Origin: an uncultured Achromobacter sp.
GTDB lineage: Bacteria; Pseudomonadota; Gammaproteobacteria; Burkholderiales; Burkholderiaceae_B
Direction: 5' to 3'
DNA length: 6,187 bases
Assembly: GCA_913775005.1 (NCBI GenBank)
Contig: CAJYKY010000378.1
Span: forward strand, 1-6,187
The notes under the pieces are model-generated. The model was not told the DNA's origin. It searched no databases and was given only the letters and a program-made list of their open reading frames with translations. The translations under genes were made by a program, and so were the position numbers. Position 1 is the stretch's first letter, and every line of letters starts with the position of its first letter. Shown here in pieces: positions 5,693 to 6,187 of this stretch.

Positions 5693-6187
5693 ATGCAAGT
5701 CACCAACGACATGTCGTTGCTTTCGCTGATTTCGCACGCCAGCGTGCCGGTCCAGCTGATCATGCTGATGCTGTTGGGCATTTCGATCATGTCCTGGACC
5801 TATATTTTCGCAAAGCGCCTGGCCATCAAGCGCGCCCACGCACAGACCCGTCGCTTTGAAGACGACTTCTGGTCGGGCGGCGATCTGTCCATGCTGCAAC
5901 AAGCCGTGGCCTCGCGCCGCGATGAGCAAGGCGCACTGGCCCGCATTTTCGATGCCGGCATGACCGAGTTCCTGAAGGCCCGCCGCGGCAATTCCGCCGG
6001 CGACGCCACCGCGTTGCTGGACGGCCCGCGCCGCGCCATGCGCGCTGCCTACCAGCGCGAGATGGATTCGCTGGAGTCGCACCTGAACTTCCTGGCTTCG
6101 GCCGGTTCGGTGTCGCCGTACATCGGCTTGTTGGGCACCGTCTGGGGGATCATGCACGCCTTCATCGGCCTGTCGAACATGCAGCAG
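5693..6187 (+). CDS. tolQ: TolQ, proton-channel subunit of the Tol-Pal system (5' part only)
   Basis: 165 codons are visible; the usual length is about 230, so the C-terminus lies beyond the right edge. TolQ is an inner-membrane protein of the MotA/TolQ/ExbB family. With TolR it forms the proton-driven motor that energises TolA and maintains the outer membrane during division. A first membrane helix spans about residues 18-39 (VPVQLIMLMLLGISIMSWTY), followed by a cytoplasmic region. The start of the second helix is highly conserved: SPYIGLLGTVWGIMHAF (about 142-158), which contains the family GTVWGIM motif. ATG 5693 has AGGA six bases upstream, inside the end of ybgC. An in-frame ATG six codons later has no better ribosome site. 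tolR, tolA, tolB and pal are expected beyond the window. Confidence 0.97.
   Translation, partial: MQVTNDMSLLSLISHASVPVQLIMLMLLGISIMSWTYIFAKRLAIKRAHAQTRRFEDDFWSGGDLSMLQQAVASRRDEQGALARIFDAGMTEFLKARRGNSAGDATALLDGPRRAMRAAYQREMDSLESHLNFLASAGSVSPYIGLLGTVWGIMHAFIGLSNMQQ

Overview
The window is GC-rich chromosomal DNA that looks betaproteobacterial, most like Alcaligenaceae (Bordetella/Achromobacter group). This rests on the protein character of ProRS, RppH and TolQ and on the presence of a TctB-type transporter subunit beside a TctDE-type two-component system. No database search was possible, so genus is an inference. I see no rRNA, tRNA, CRISPR, insertion sequence or prophage gene.

Layout. A divergent promoter gap at 3401-3465 splits the window. 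To its left, on the minus strand, come rppH (2828-3400), an OmpR-family response regulator (2155-2847), a TctE-like sensor histidine kinase (622-2154), a 214-base non-coding gap (408-621), and the 5' part of a TctB-family small membrane subunit of a tripartite tricarboxylate transporter (1-401, running off the left edge). rppH overlaps the regulator by 20 bases, and the regulator stop codon touches the kinase start codon, so these three genes look co-transcribed and probably translationally coupled. To the right, on the plus strand, come proS (3466-5196), ybgC (5268-5690) and the first 165 codons of tolQ (5693-6187, running off the right edge). ybgC-tolQ is the start of the usual tol-pal cluster.

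How the parts may work together. The kinase/regulator pair is of the class that senses carboxylates and controls tripartite tricarboxylate transporters, and a TctB gene lies directly downstream on the same strand. No TctC solute-binding protein gene lies between them. RppH removes the 5' pyrophosphate from mRNAs to start decay. ProRS charges tRNA-Pro and edits mischarged Ala-tRNA-Pro. YbgC and TolQ belong to the envelope-maintenance locus.

Most of the window is ordinary. The one structure that the genes do not explain is at 518-588, between the kinase and tctB. It is a 71-base element that folds into a 29-bp hairpin: one arm is fully paired and the other carries three one-sided bulges. It sits in the leader or promoter region of tctB, together with smaller hairpins next to a very strong Shine-Dalgarno sequence. 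It is the best candidate here for something undescribed.
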